Shown in pieces: positions 10,830 to 22,299 of a stretch of 64,000 nt of DNA. The DNA is taken from assembly GCA_963971225.1 (NCBI GenBank), contig OZ020269.1, positions 104,359,986 through 104,423,985 of the forward strand, read 5' to 3'. Position numbers and translations under genes: made by a program. The stretch's first letter is position 1. Each line of letters begins with the position of its first letter. Source of the stretch: Melieria omissa. Lineage: Eukaryota > Arthropoda > Insecta > Diptera > Ulidiidae. A model generated the notes under the pieces. It did not search any database and was not told the origin of the DNA. It worked only from the letters and a program-made list of their open reading frames with translations.

Positions 10830-11850
10830 AATGTCGAATTTTGTGCCGAATAAAGTTTTTTTGGGGAGTACTTCTTCATTACTTCAATATGAAGAAAAAG
10901 GCTGCTGAAAGTCATCGGTATTTTGGTGGAAGTGTATGGTATGCATGCTCTAGCTGAGCGTACGTGCCAGAAGTGGAGGACGATGAACGGCCCGGACAGC
11001 CAAACAAGTTTGAAGATCACGAATTGGAGACATTGCTCGACCAAGATCCATCTCAAACGCAAGAAGAACTTGCAAAATCACTAGGCGTCGCTCAACAAAC
11101 CATTTCCGATCGTCTAAAAGCAATGGGAATGATCCGGAAGGTAGGCCATTGGGTGCCGTATGAATTGAAGCCAAGAGACGTCGAACACCGATTTTTCACG
11201 TGTGAACAACTGCTTCAACGGCACAAAAGAAAAAGTTGTTTGCATCGAATTGTCACTGGCGATGAAAAGTGGGTCCATTACGATAATCCAAAACGTCGAG
11301 CAACGTATGGATACCCCGGCCATGCATCATCATCGACGGCCGTTCAGAATATTCATAGCCTGAAGGTTATGCTGTGTATTTGGTGGGACCAGCTGGGTGT
11401 GATCTATTATGAGCTTTTGCAACCGAATGAAACGATCACAGGGGAAGTCTACCGACGACAATTGATGCGTTTGAGCCGAGCACTGCGCGAAAAACGGCCG
11501 GAATATGAACAAAGGCACGGCAAGGTAATTTTGCAACATGACAATGCTCGGCCACATGTTGCACAGGTCGTCTAAACCTACTTTGAAACGCTCAAATGGG
11601 ATGTCCTACCCTATCCGCCGTATAGTCCAGACCTTGCGCCATCCGATTACTATCCCTTCCGATCAATGCAACATGGCCTGGCTGACCAGCACTTCTCCAA
11701 TTATCAAAGAAGAAGTAAAAAATTGGATCGATTCGTGGATAGCGGAAAAGCCGGCCGAATTTTTCAGAAAGGGTATTCGTGAATTGCCAGAAAAATGGGA
11801 AAAATTTATAGCTAGTGATGGACAATACTTTGAATATAAAATTTGTAACT
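10830..11850 (+). pseudogene. Mariner transposase pseudogene (mauritiana-like, D34D)
   Basis: Cut-and-paste transposase that inserts at TA. The reading begins MSNFVPNKVFL at 10830, and the helix-turn-helix region continues to CQKW. There a deletion and frameshift join to VEDDERPGQP near 10970. The catalytic triad blocks are all visible: VTGDEKW, LQHDNARPH and SPDLAPSDY, with 34 residues between the last two aspartates. An in-frame TAA lies at about 11573, and a frameshift near 11705 precedes a normal C-terminus (PEKWEKFIASDGQYFE). It is thus inactive. Terminal inverted repeats could not be placed confidently. Confidence 0.9.
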
Positions 11851-12228
11851 ATTTTTTCACAATAAAGGTTAAATTTTTACAAAAAAAACCGCACGAATTA
11901 ACCAATACCCCTATTATTTTTGTTTTGTTGTTTTGCTTTACTTATGTACCTGTTTTTCTATTTTTTAATAATTTCATCCAATGTAAAAAACTTCGATACA
12001 CAGATAAAATATATTTTTAAATTCATTATATTCGATACTAACTATTTTTGACCAGGTGAATGCTTTGAATTGTCTTTGTATGTAGACTTTTGCTGCCGAG
12101 TGTATGTAATCGTGAGGTGTGTTTGCCAAAATGTAGCGAGTAACTATCGGAACCGGAATGTATTGATCTTCTCTGTTGGCCAAGCGGAAATTACGGCATT
12201 ACAATCATAATAAGTATCTTTGACACAT
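11851..12228. other. Non-coding stretch after mariner
   Basis: AT-rich; it probably includes the mariner 3' untranslated end (caccgcacgaattaacc-like sequence near 11890). No gene seen. Confidence 0.35.
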
Positions 12229-12480
12229 TATGCTGGAATGTCTTGCGAAGCTACACGTGCTTCATAATCAGGCATGGGTTCTTTGGGTTCCTGATCACAC
12301 TGGTATTGAAGAAAATGAACGACGAAGCGATGAACCAACTTGCAAGCCATTCTTTGGTTTTGAAAAAAATAGCTTTCTCTCCAAAGTAAGCAGAAAGGCA
12401 GCACCCTACACCTTGTCTGAAACCTCGAACAGTACCGGATGCTCAAGTCTCTCGAGCTTCCAAGTTCGTACAATGCGGCG
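12229..12480 (+). pseudogene. Short LINE RNase H fragment
   Basis: Encodes LECLAKLH...VLWVPDHTGIEENERRSDE, matching the WVPGHTGIEGNERADE motif of LINE RNase H copies elsewhere in the window, with the catalytic-region glycine changed to aspartate. No flanking domains remain. Confidence 0.65.
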
Positions 12481-12580
12481 TATAAGCGATCCTCTATCGG
12501 GCCATCGAATGCTGGCTTCTACTAAGACATGGTGACGATCGATTTGATTCTCTACTCTCATGGTACAACAACGTGTTGTA

Positions 12581-12703
12581 CAGTGGCGTGCGCAAGGAGT
12601 GCTTGGGTATACAAGTCCTCCCTACATTATGGTTTCAAATGGCATTGCGTTTGAAAGTGGTGTGCGGAGCCCCAACCAAAATGACATTCTGTGTGCGCCA
12701 CTG
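12581..12703. mobile_element. hAT-like miniature element (CAGTGGCG ends)
   Basis: Begins CAGTGGCGTGCGCA and ends TGTGCGCCACTG, giving near-perfect inverted ends over 123 bp. CAGTGGCG termini and 8-bp target duplications are known of hAT transposons. The flanking octamers gtgttgta and acgtttta match at 5 of 8, a decayed duplication. Non-coding. Confidence 0.7.
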
Positions 12704-12790
12704 ACGTTTTAGTCGTCGCTGTTGCCTGCTGTCAATACTCTCACTTCGAGTGTAACGAATTTTCGTTGATAGGCACAAAGCGAAAGAACG

Positions 12791-12797
12791 TATAAAA
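12791..12797 (+). promoter_or_regulatory. TATA box of OBP-like gene 2
   Basis: TATAAAA, 92 bases before the ATG at 12883, in a promoter nearly identical to that of copy 1. Confidence 0.7.
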
Positions 12798-12882
12798 GGC
12801 CAGTGTTGCTTCAACCATTGAACACTTTCCTCGAAAGTTGCCGCCACCTACGTCATCAGTACATCGCAACTCTTGCAACACC

Positions 12883-13640
12883 ATGAAAGCAGTTTTAGTC
12901 TTTGTGTTTCTGTCGCTACTTAGCGCTTCACTCGACGCGCGCGATCTACACGTAAAAGTAAGTAGATCTGTTTTAACGAATTTATAGTAATAATGTCTCC
13001 AGAATGTCATTCCAAACTATATTTTATCAGCACATAACCGCGACACTCACCTTTGACGGTTTTTGTCTTGTGCCACATCGAAATAGTTTTAATTAAGTTT
13101 AATTAATTTTTAATTTTAATCAATTTTCGCTAAATGTCACACGACTACTTGCAACCTCAACCTCAGCGTTTCACATTGGTAGTACTGATTTTGATACTAA
13201 ATTTCGCGTATTTTTATTGATGCTCGATACTGCTGAGAGAACATTTCTTCATGGGAATTGGTGATGGGTCGCGGCTATTTACGGTATGATGTATGATGTA
13301 TTTGTATTTTCAGGTTGGAGTATGCATGGCAGAGAATACTGTAAAGGAGTTTTGTTTGTGTTATTTAGAGGTTTTGGGGATATACGACAACGGCAAGTTT
13401 GACGCGGCCGGGCTGGTTAAGGAAACAAAGAGAAAAATGAAGCCCGAAACGTATAGTCTATTAGAGAACGTAGTAAGCAGCGTCAAGGGCACAGACGATG
13501 CCGATACGGCGTGTTTAATTATGAACGAAATTAAACCCCTGCTTCGTGTCGAGAATAATAATAATAACATATTACAGTATGCAACACGTGTTCTTATTCT
13601 ATATGATCAAGTTTTTACGGCCTGTTTGGGACAAACATAA
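12883..13640 (+). CDS. Secreted cysteine-poor OBP-like protein, copy 2 (stop lost)
   Basis: Paralogue of the gene at 7138. Exon 1 (12883-12957) encodes the same signal peptide with changes only near its end (LDARDLHVK). The intron is 12958-13313 (GTAAGT...TTTTCAG, phase 0), and exon 2 (13314-13640) gives 133 residues. Compared with copy 1 it lacks 14 residues between the C1- and C3-like cysteines (VGVC...CLCYLEVLGIY) but keeps KMKPETYSLLENVVSS and GTDDADTA. The tag stop of copy 1 is changed (tctag became tcgag), so the frame runs 29 codons into former 3' UTR before a TAA. It may be a functional divergent paralogue or a decaying one; the intact splice sites and frame favour the former. Ligand-carrier role is an inference. 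Confidence 0.6.
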
Positions 13641-13677
13641 CTGAATTGAAACTTTTACGGCAATATAACGACTCGGT

Positions 13678-14233
13678 AGCCTAGCAGCCTCGATAGCCTA
13701 GCGTGAGTGCACTAGACTGTCATCTCAGAGGTCGTGGGTTCAACTCCCGCCGTGTGCACGATCCCCGCCCTTTTCCAACCAATTTTTCCTGTTCTCTAAA
13801 TTTTCCTAAAAACCCTGCAACATATCCAAGTTCATTGATTCCCAACGCAATGATTCCTATTCCACTTACTTCCACGCAATAGAACGCTCAATTATGCGCT
13901 GTGCGCCTGATAAAAAGCAAACAAATAAACAGTTACGCAAAAACATGCGCACGAGCGACATCTGCAAGGGGAAGCGGACAACTGCGAAAACAGCGCGCAC
14001 CAACCTGATCCTAGCGAGTTCCCCAACCATTCTGCTGTAACCTCCTCACAACAGATGGCGCTACGAGCGGAGGCGACGTTCCTGAGCGGCATTAGATGAT
14101 TCCATCACTTAGGACTACCTGCGGCAGGCCAATCACCTACCCTGGCAGAACAACACAAATGATTAATGTAACCAACACAAGGCTGTCTTGTGGAGGCCCT
14201 ATGCTCCCGAGAGGAGTGAGCAAGGAACAAAAA
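13678..14233 (+). mobile_element. tRNA-derived SINE, family B, with target duplication
   Basis: Inserted in the 3' flank of OBP-like gene 2. The empty site is preserved in unit 1 (near 7944). The 13-base target duplication ataacgactcggt (13665-13677) recurs as ataacgaatcggt (14234-14246), so the boundaries are exact. The head has tagcctagcgtgagtgcact (A box) and ggttcaactcc (B box), and the end is A-rich (ggaacaaaaa). No coding capacity. Confidence 0.9.
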
Positions 14234-14699
14234 ATAACGAATCGGTTACAAATTATTGTCTTATTATTTGTAAATCACAACAATTCATTCACACATTACA
14301 TTTATCAACAAACGTATACAGTTTCCTGTGACACAATTTGTCACGGACTTTTATATAAACATGACATAAGTATATATCTAATGGCATACAAAATAAGTCG
14401 CAGCAATCGTTGTCATTCAAAATCGTTGTCGAAACGATTTTACCATCGTAGCTTAAACGAACAAGCCGTGATAGATTTCTACCTGTGATCCTAATTGATT
14501 GAATAGCGGCCTGCTTTATTGAGATATGTATCTAACAAGGTTTTTTGAATCAATCTATCTAATCTATCAATCCATACTAAAGTTGATTTGGTTGTATATA
14601 TATCGAAGAACATACTTTCTACACACACATGCACACTTATGCTCACAATTGTAGAAGGATGTGAGGGGAGCCAAGAAAATAACCTAAGGGATGTCATTA

Positions 14700-15200
14700 T
14701 CTCAAGCACTCAGGCTTTCTAGCCCATTGTACTGAAGGCTCAGGAAAGAGGTTGATAGAGGAGATTAGATAGAAAAAGAAAAGAGATAGTCGGTGGAAAG
14801 GGAGAAAGGGTTATGAGATCTCTTGTGCAAATTACCCGGACTCATTAATGAATCTCAGGAGATGACACAGGGTGAGAGAATGAACTTCGTCCATTCTCAT
14901 AAAATCTGAACCCAAAGTGCGCAATCTCGTTCTAGAGAAGGCAGGACATGCACAGAGAAAATGCTCTGTACTATCTAACTACTACTACTATCGGATCTTC
15001 GATGATGCCCATGTTGGCCATATGTCGCCCCCATGGATTGTGTCCTGATTAACCTGACCATTTGACGGCGGGCTTTCCTACTCAGCTTCTGGAGGACATT
15101 CCCTGCTTTCCTGTTCGGGCTTTACACAAAACACTTGGCAGTTTTACAGCTTCCCAAGTTAGACCAACGTTCTCTATGTAGGTTATTTACACAGGACTTG
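14700..15200 (-). pseudogene. LINE 3' end remnant (zinc knuckle and 3' UTR)
   Basis: Around 14970-14880 the minus strand encodes EHFLCACPAFSRTRLRTLG, the conserved C-terminal zinc-knuckle block of the LINE type seen at 4760 and 56430. The remainder toward 14700 is its untranslated end. Confidence 0.65.
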
Positions 15201-16998
15201 ATCCAGTCCAGGGTTTCTGCTGGACTGTTCTGGATCTTACAAAGTGGATTTAAAATATCAGCGAATATTAACAAAGATAAAGATGTGGCACCAAAACGAC
15301 ACTTTAAGTGCTAATTATGCTTCTTAGCAGTGATAGCAACCACTTAGCCAAACAACCAACCAGAGATTTGTTGCCGAGCACTGAGCAAGTCAATTGGGGC
15401 ATTTTGTTGGAAATTTTTGAGATCTTAAAGACATTATTCCTTTATTGCAATGAAGGCAGATAGAAAGGCGTGGGTCACTTGAGCCATGAAAGCCCATTGA
15501 TCGAGGTTAAGACCGCTTACTCATTCAACCAGTTTGAGCTTCTCAAAAAGCCTAGTAGACTGTAAATAATGTTTCCCAGTTGAGTTTTCCTTTATTGGAA
15601 TGAAAGATTGTACAGATTGATTGAAATAGTAAAGCATCGAAGTAGTAAAGAATCAAATTGTGTTGATCGAATTATGGCTATGATTTGGATTTCACTATGA
15701 AAGTTTTACAGAATTTTTGCAAGCCGTCGTAAATGTCAGGCAGCCGTTAACGCTTGGCGAAAGCAATTTCAATATAAGACTATAAAATATAGTTACTTGT
15801 TCTACTTATACATGGGTCACATGGGAGACGCAGGCGTCACCTTTACCACAGCCTATTTGCCGCTCTCCGCCCTCTCTCCAACGGCTCCATCAATAATAAC
15901 CACATGGACCAACGAATGCCACTTGCATGCGTCACTTTTGCGGTGACGCGACACTTCCGCCGGAAATTGGCAATGCCTGCTGCATCTACAGCAACCAGCT
16001 CCACCCACCAATCGAACTGCGCGAGCCTCATCGCGAGGGGTGCGATCCGCTGCTGGCGTGCAGCACGAAGTCAGATAATCAGCGCCCTTTGTCAAAAGAT
16101 TTAATTTAGATATCAAAATCCAATTCATTATAACTAACCCAAGGCGTAGTGTGATTGCACTCGCAGTTGTTGTTGCACGCTCGCAGAAAGAATGCACCAT
16201 TTCCTTTTTTTTTGGGCATCGGCTCTCACCCATCCTTGTTGGCCGCTTAGGCCGCAAAATCGTTAAGTATGTCACTGGAAATGCGTATTAAATGCGCGTA
16301 TCGTGTTTGGCTGCCGTCGTTTCTTCACCCCAGCACCATTTAAAGCCGCCTCCGCCTCCACCACCAACCTTCCGGCTCCATAATGCACAACGGTACAGCA
16401 TCAAAGTCGCTTGCTGCATGCACACCCGATGCTTATCGCCTTAGCGTTCACATTTTTTCATGAACGCTTTTTGTATGTGGTTTGACTGGGGAGTGTGGCA
16501 GGGGAGTCGAGCTCATATCGAACATTGGGGTTTGATGTTGCTTTGTTGAAATATTGGTTAATGCTTTGGGCTGGAAGCGTTTCGGTAGCAGCGCTCACTA
16601 ACGCTAAAGATAACCGAATGCTGAGAGGGAAGTGAAGCATGGGTGCAAAAGAATTCACTACTTTGAGATTACTCGAAACAGTGCGACTTCTTACTAAATA
16701 TGTAAAATGGAGAGAAATTGAAAAATATTTGTCATTGTAGGTGACGCCATCCAGAATCACTTTGATCGCTCATTTTTACCCCTTGATGGTGGCTGAGTAA
16801 CTGCGGGAATTGTGCTGCGCCTAAGGCAGACTGGGTTGTACTCGCAACGCTTTCCAATCCAATGTGATTCCTTGATTCACTTTAAGCCACTTTGACCTCT
16901 TAATGACGCCGAGTAGATGTGGAATCTGCATTCCCTAAATCATTCCGTGTTGTAGTCGAATCCCTTATCGACCCGTGTTTTCCTAAGGAGATACCAAT
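15201..16998. other. Intergenic DNA, no gene recognised
   Basis: Bases 15780-16450 are more GC-rich and look single-copy within this window, but no open frame has recognisable protein character. It could contain regulatory sequence; nothing specific can be shown. Confidence 0.35.
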
Positions 16999-17002
16999 TT
17001 AA

Positions 17003-17520
17003 CTCTTTCGACCCCAAAGTTGCCTGAGAGCAACTTCACCTATTTGTTATCTTATAGCAAAAGCTGCGATTGATTATGGGTTTAATTTAAGTAGGCTCCA
17101 ACATATTTTTATTTTGTGAAGTGAATTCAAAGCAAATTACAAACATTTTACTGTTATCCCCAAAATAATTTCCAATAATTTGCAGCGATATCAGGGAAAG
17201 TTTGTGTTCTAATTGAAGTCTACGAATTGGGCGCGTTTGATCAAAACCCTGTTTATTTAATAACTGTTAAAAAAAATCTAAAATTGATAATTTCGTATTT
17301 TTCCATAAATATTATATTTTTCTGTAATTAAAAACTATTGATACAAAATGTATTTAACCCGTTTAAGGCTAAAATTGTTTACAAGTAAACTAGCTCTAGA
17401 AGTCTAACAAAGAGGCGTGGCGACTTCAAATGTCATGTGCACACTTCTTAAACAAGTGTTTCATGATTTGAATATAAAAATGTAATATCGACACACAAGG
17501 TAAAATTCGGGATCGAAGGG
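17003..17520. mobile_element. TTAA-flanked miniature element, CTCTTTCGACCCC family, copy 1
   Basis: TTAA at 16999-17002 and at 17521-17524 flank a 518-bp non-coding element whose ends ctctttcgacccc and cgggatcgaaggg are imperfect inverted repeats. Related copies lie at 54908-55999, about 56010-56410 and from 59150, sharing gttgcctgag, ctaattgaagtctacgaatt and gcgcgtttgatcaaaaccct. TTAA duplication is the hallmark of piggyBac-type transposition. Confidence 0.75.
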
Positions 17521-17524
17521 TTAA

Positions 17525-17849
17525 ACCACTTTGACTACTTTTATTACCTTAAGGATTTTCGTTCAAATCACTGCGACCAACTGTATGAAGAAGTTGAGAA
17601 ACTATGAGCACTAGGTTTCTCCAAAAGTTAGCCCTCTTTTTCACATTCCCATGTTGAGTCCTTTGGTAAAGTGGTAATTGCTTTGGGTTTGAGGTTTAAA
17701 CCACTTCACTTTGCTTAAGCCAGGAATTCAAAATAAACTTTAAGCTTCGTAGATGCGGTTACTGGAGAGTCTCTTGTATAGTCTCGCAGAGTCTCTTGTA
17801 GATCTTATGATCCATTGCACCTCAACTAATTAATAGCTTACAGTCTGAG
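17525..17849. other. Non-coding spacer
   Basis: No gene or clear element. The phrase tttaaaccactt recurs several times between 16860 and 17720. Confidence 0.3.
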
Positions 17850-18650
17850 GAGCAGATAAAGTGTCATGCTACTGGCATATGCCGACGATATCGACATCGT
17901 TGGCCTCAACAGCCGTGCCGTATGTTCGGCGTACTCCAGTCTAGAGAAAGAAGCGAGCATAGTTGGTCTTGCGGTGAACGAGGGCAAGATAAAGTACCTC
18001 CTGTCAACACACAAAGAGTCTTCGTGTCTTGGACAACACGTCACTGTTGGCAGCCGTAATTTTGAAATGGTAAAGGACTTTGTTTATCTTGGTACCAGCA
18101 TCAACACCAACAATGACGTCAGCCTGGAGATCAAGCGAAGAATAACTCTTGCCAACAGGTGCTACTTTGGGCTCAGTAGGCAGATGAGAAGTAGAGCCCT
18201 CTCTCGACCTCTCTTATATGGTGCAGATTCCTGGACGTTTTCGACCACCGATGAACGTGCCTTGAAAGCGTTCGAGAGAAAGATATTCCGCAAAGTCTTC
18301 GGTCCGTTGCGCGTGGGTGATGAGTACTATGGAACAACGAGCTATACAGGGACATGGACATAGTCAAGCGCATAAAAATACAGCGGTTGCGCTGGCTTGG
18401 CCATGTTGCCCGTATGCCTGAAGATGCTCCGGCAAGGCGAGTCTACGAGACGGTACCCTCAGGTGGACGCCGCGGAAGAGGACGTCCTCATCTACGTTGG
18501 AAAGACCAAGTGTCGCAGAACCTGTTGGCACTTGGGGTCTCCAACTGGCGCCAGCAAACACAGGACAGAACCGGCTGGCGCGCTCTTTTGGATTCGGCCA
18601 AGACCGATAAACGGTTGTAGAGCCAGCTAAGTAAGTAAGTCTGAGGAGCA
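17850..18650 (+). pseudogene. RTE-type LINE, RT C-terminal part
   Basis: Encodes LLAYADDIDIVGLNSR (RT catalytic YADD), FVYLGTSINTNND, PLLYGADSWTFSTTDERALKAFERKIFRK, then in a shifted frame IQRLRWLGHVARMPED and RRGRGRPHLRWKDQV. This order is characteristic of RTE-clade elements. A small deletion after SRALSR removes part of the thumb, and frameshifts near 18360 break the frame. The end is a short tandem tail (ctaagtaagtaagt), as expected for RTE. Confidence 0.85.
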
Positions 18651-19984
18651 GAATATCTGACACACTTTGACCATTGGAAGACCTTTTGTGCCTAAAGACT
18701 ATTGCGCTTAGCATTATGAGGTCTCTGAGCACTTGGTAAGGTTTTCGAATACTTTTAATTTTAACCAGTTAATAATTTTTGAGAAATAAAGAATATCCAA
18801 AAACATGAGTTTAACAATAATCTCACTGAAACTAAACTGTGTGCCGAACACCTTTAGAACCATTTGAGTGAATGGTTAGAGGATATTTTGTATGGTATTC
18901 ACCATCTTATCGCTTCGACAGTAAATAAGTCAGTGAGTGGCCATCAAGTCAATAAACTTTTGTGCAATGTTTGATTCCAGATCCGCTGTTGTTGTATAAT
19001 TTCCACAACCTTTTTGCGTCCGCAGTCATTACAGATATAGCTGAATGTCCTTTGGGCTGAAACACCCTTGCGCTTTCATAAAGCGATTCAACTCAGATCC
19101 GATATGTGTCACAAATGAGCGCTAAATTAGAAAATTGAGGGTATAAAATTAGTATTTCCTGTCTGACAATACAGTGTTCGTCTTGTACCAAATAAATACG
19201 AAAATATTTTCCAAAACAGACGCACACAAAATCCGCAATTTTATGGCGTAAAAATGTGTACGAAAAGCATTTTCGCAATTGGATCCCCTTTGATTTTTAA
19301 TAAGGAACACGCGTATTAAAAATTCCACTCACATGTTGCATGCATACTTATAGATTTTATACGCCATGTAACAGCGAAAATTGTAAACAAGGACCACAGC
19401 AAAGCTAGATGCGAGTGTAATAATGTCGCGTCTTAAAAAGCGCATTAAATATGCATTAATATGCGTTAGATACGTTGATGACAAACAACAACGTTCAACA
19501 GCGATAATTTTGTCAGAATATAAAATCACATACAGTACACACGCCGAGTCCAAAATGGGTTTCGTCACGTTGCGGCATGATGCGTTAAATTTGATTGACG
19601 CTACATGTGTCCAGCTCTGGGCCGATTTGTATTTCGATGGCATTTTGCGCGGGCCATAAAAATTAATGCAATACAAATCAAAAATATTCGCAAGAAATCA
19701 ATGCATACAATTTACTGTTCTATTTGGTATTTCTTGGCGCACTAATGCCAAATAAATTCAATGGCCGACTGACATCTAAATGCAAATTGCTATCTTTTAA
19801 TAAATCTTCCAACGTGACATACTTAATACATGCATTCACATGGAAAATATGGCAACGTTTTCTTGTTATTGGGAGCAAAGCTGTGAATGCTGTGGGCCGT
19901 CCAGGAAGTGTAAGAATTTGATACGATTTAGCAGAATAGTTATCCCATTTACAAAATGAAGGATCCTGGAAATAGAGTACAAAT
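18651..19984. other. Intergenic DNA, no gene recognised
   Basis: AT-rich, without repeats or ORFs I can support. Recurrent gcgtattaaa-like words around 19270-19470 do not form a clear repeat. Confidence 0.35.
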
Positions 19985-20815
19985 GCCTGTAGTTTCCTTG
20001 AAACTTGGGGTATCTACACGGATGGGTCACTGATGGACACTGGCTCTGGTGCTGGATTTCACTCTGACACTGATAACAGTTGTCTTCCCTCCCGTCAGCA
20101 GTCACACTTCTGTCTTTCAGGCGGAAGTGTTTGTGATATCCAGCAGAGCTTGAGCTGACATATTTATATATATTTGCTCAGACAGCCAAGCAGCTGTAGA
20201 GGCTTGCTCAGCAATGCAGACAAAGTCCAAAATTGTGCTGGAAACTGTCAGCGGACTGATGTCGTCACACTTCTGTGGATTCCCCTGGGCATTCTGATGT
20301 CAAAGGCAATGAAAAGGCGGATTAGCTAGCCAGAGCTGAATCTTTGGACCTAAACCAGCGATTGACTGCGGCTTATCTGAGCACAAAGCTGCATTCAGTA
20401 GCACATTAGCATGACGACGCCTCCACCATTGGCATAGTCTTACGACATGTAGGCAGTCGAGGATGCTAATTGATACGCCTAGGCCTAACAGAACTAGGCC
20501 TAACTAAACTCGAGAACTATCTTAGGGCTCCTCACAGGGTTTATTTCTTGTAACGAGTACCTCAATAGGATTGGCGTCAAAGGCTTTGCCTTAAGGACAT
20601 GTAAGGTGACATGTGCCTTGAGGACGATGCAACCACGATGCACTTCATTTGTGCCCGGCTTTCGGGTGGGTCAGGCATACGTGCTTCGGCAGTAAGATCC
20701 TCCGAGAGGATGAGCTCAGGAATCTCAAGTTGTCGGACGTACTCGTACTCGATGTATTTGCTAAAGCCACGCTCCGTCTAACTGAGATCCAGAGCTTATG
20801 GGAACTTTCTTAGAG
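19985..20815 (+). pseudogene. Decayed LINE, RNase H to C-terminus
   Basis: Frames around 20170 encode ICSDSQAAVEACSAM and further on TRPNRT and LHLCPAFG (zinc-knuckle-like). Many stops and frameshifts. It lacks RT. The neighbouring 20816-21040 is probably more remnant. Confidence 0.6.
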
Positions 20816-21039
20816 CGACTGCAAACCTGAGTGCAATAGGTCACTAGAGACAGGTTCTGTCTCGTGACCGGCGAACGGGGGCGCAGTTGAGTATTTCTCT
20901 GAAATGACCTCTTCTGTCTTGGCGAAAAGAGTCGCCAACGGAAGTGGGTCCATTACTTGCTCGCAAGTAGGGAGGCGCAAGCCAGGGCACAAAGGGCAGA
21001 TCTGCGTAAAAGGGCTCTTGCATTAGATTCGATTTGGAA

Positions 21040-21735
21040 AAAGGAGAGACCAGAGATGATCTCTTGTGCGCCCTACAATTTTAGAGAACGTCCCCTAACA
21101 CCACCGACCTAATGAAGCTTAGTAACTACCCGGAGAGAAGTTGTTTGACGTTTTCTTCTGCAAGTGAAGAAGTGTCCTGCTGCGACATACCGCATCGCAG
21201 TGCAGTATGATGTGTTCAGGATTCTCCTCTGCTGTTCCGCCGAGTCTGCAAACGCTTACCTGTTCCAGTTCGATTGTATGCAAATGTTTTCTCAGTCTGC
21301 AGTGCCCGGTTAACAGCCCGGTGACCAGTCTGAGCTGGTTTTTCTCCAGGCTGAGGCATTCTTTGCTCTTTTAGGAGTTTAAAAAAATTTAAAAAAGATT
21401 TGCGATTGCCTAAGACCCGAAGCATTAGACCAGTGCATTGAGTTCCTGGTTCATTTCTCAAGTCTTAGTGACTCTGCTAGAGTCTTTTTGCTCAGCCCAA
21501 TGATAGTTTCTGGCCCAAGGGGCATCGTGGCTGTCCCAGTCCTAGCAAGACTAACCGCCTCCTCATTTCCATCAACTCCTTCGTGTCCTTGAACCCAAAG
21601 AATTTTAACCTGATTATGTAAACCCAGTTTGTTTAATGCTTCTATGCATCCCAGCACCAATCCTGAGGTTATCTCATACGAGATTAGTGCTTTAATGGCT
21701 GCTTGACTGTCGGAACAAATAACTATGTTCTGCAC
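21040..21735 (-). pseudogene. Decayed LINE, RNase H and C-terminus
   Basis: The 94-codon frame at 21735-21451 encodes VICSDSQAAIKALISYE and ILWVQGHEGVDGNEEAVSLAR (RNase H). A further frame to about 21180 encodes HLHTIELEQVSVCRLGG and HIILHCDAVCRS (zinc knuckle). The normally conserved WVPGH is WVQGH. Convergent with the copy at 19985. Confidence 0.75.
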
Positions 21736-21886
21736 CCTGTATGTCTTTCAGTTAGCGTTTCCGTTTAGCAGCAAACCCGAGGTGTTGGACGTTTTCGATA
21801 TCCTCTTCGTCTTGTCATCGTCTACAGAAGGCATTCGAGAATAGAACCAGCCTTTTGATCAATGAGGTAGTGTTATGTGAGAACTT

Positions 21887-22018
21887 CATTGGCGAAAATA
21901 GGGGGTTTTGAGTGTTCAAACTCGGCCCCCAAACACAAAAATTGCTGGAACAAAATATGGGTTTGAAGAAAAGTTTTTGGCTAACCGCTCCCAAAATGAA
22001 ATCCTGTGTGTGCCACTG
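21887..22018. mobile_element. hAT-like miniature element, CAGTGGC family
   Basis: The right end gtgtgtgccactg reads CAGTGGCACACAC in reverse, and the left end cattggcgaaaataggggg is a diverged CAGTGGCG end. The interior ccaaacacaaaaattgctgg resembles the element near 63778. Confidence 0.55.
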
Positions 22019-22299
22019 GAGAACTTCAAAGATGATTCCTATCTGATTTCTTTGATAGACCCAATGACGTATACTTTTCTATTGGTAGAGTTAGGTTAGA
22101 TTAGGGTATGATGGATGTGTTGGTAAGATACACACTTGAAGGCCTTTTATATGACCCATTGTGATACCACTAATTTCACCCGTTTATATGCTCCCCCACA
22201 GATGATTGATATAATTATCGGGACTGAGGGATTTCCGAGCCGTAAGAGGATTGATACTCTTACGAATCAGTATCCTGACATTGCAATACCAAGGAACAC

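Larger units (their letters stand above)
12735..14653 (+). repeat. Tandem segmental duplication, unit 2 (SINE-interrupted)
   Basis: Paralogous to 6985-8321. Without the 556-bp SINE at 13678-14233 and one copy of its target duplication, the two units are close to collinear. Confidence 0.85.

Noticed and set aside
13690..13765. Possible functional tRNA gene in the SINE at 13678
   Set aside because: Bounded by a SINE target duplication with non-tRNA body and A-rich end.
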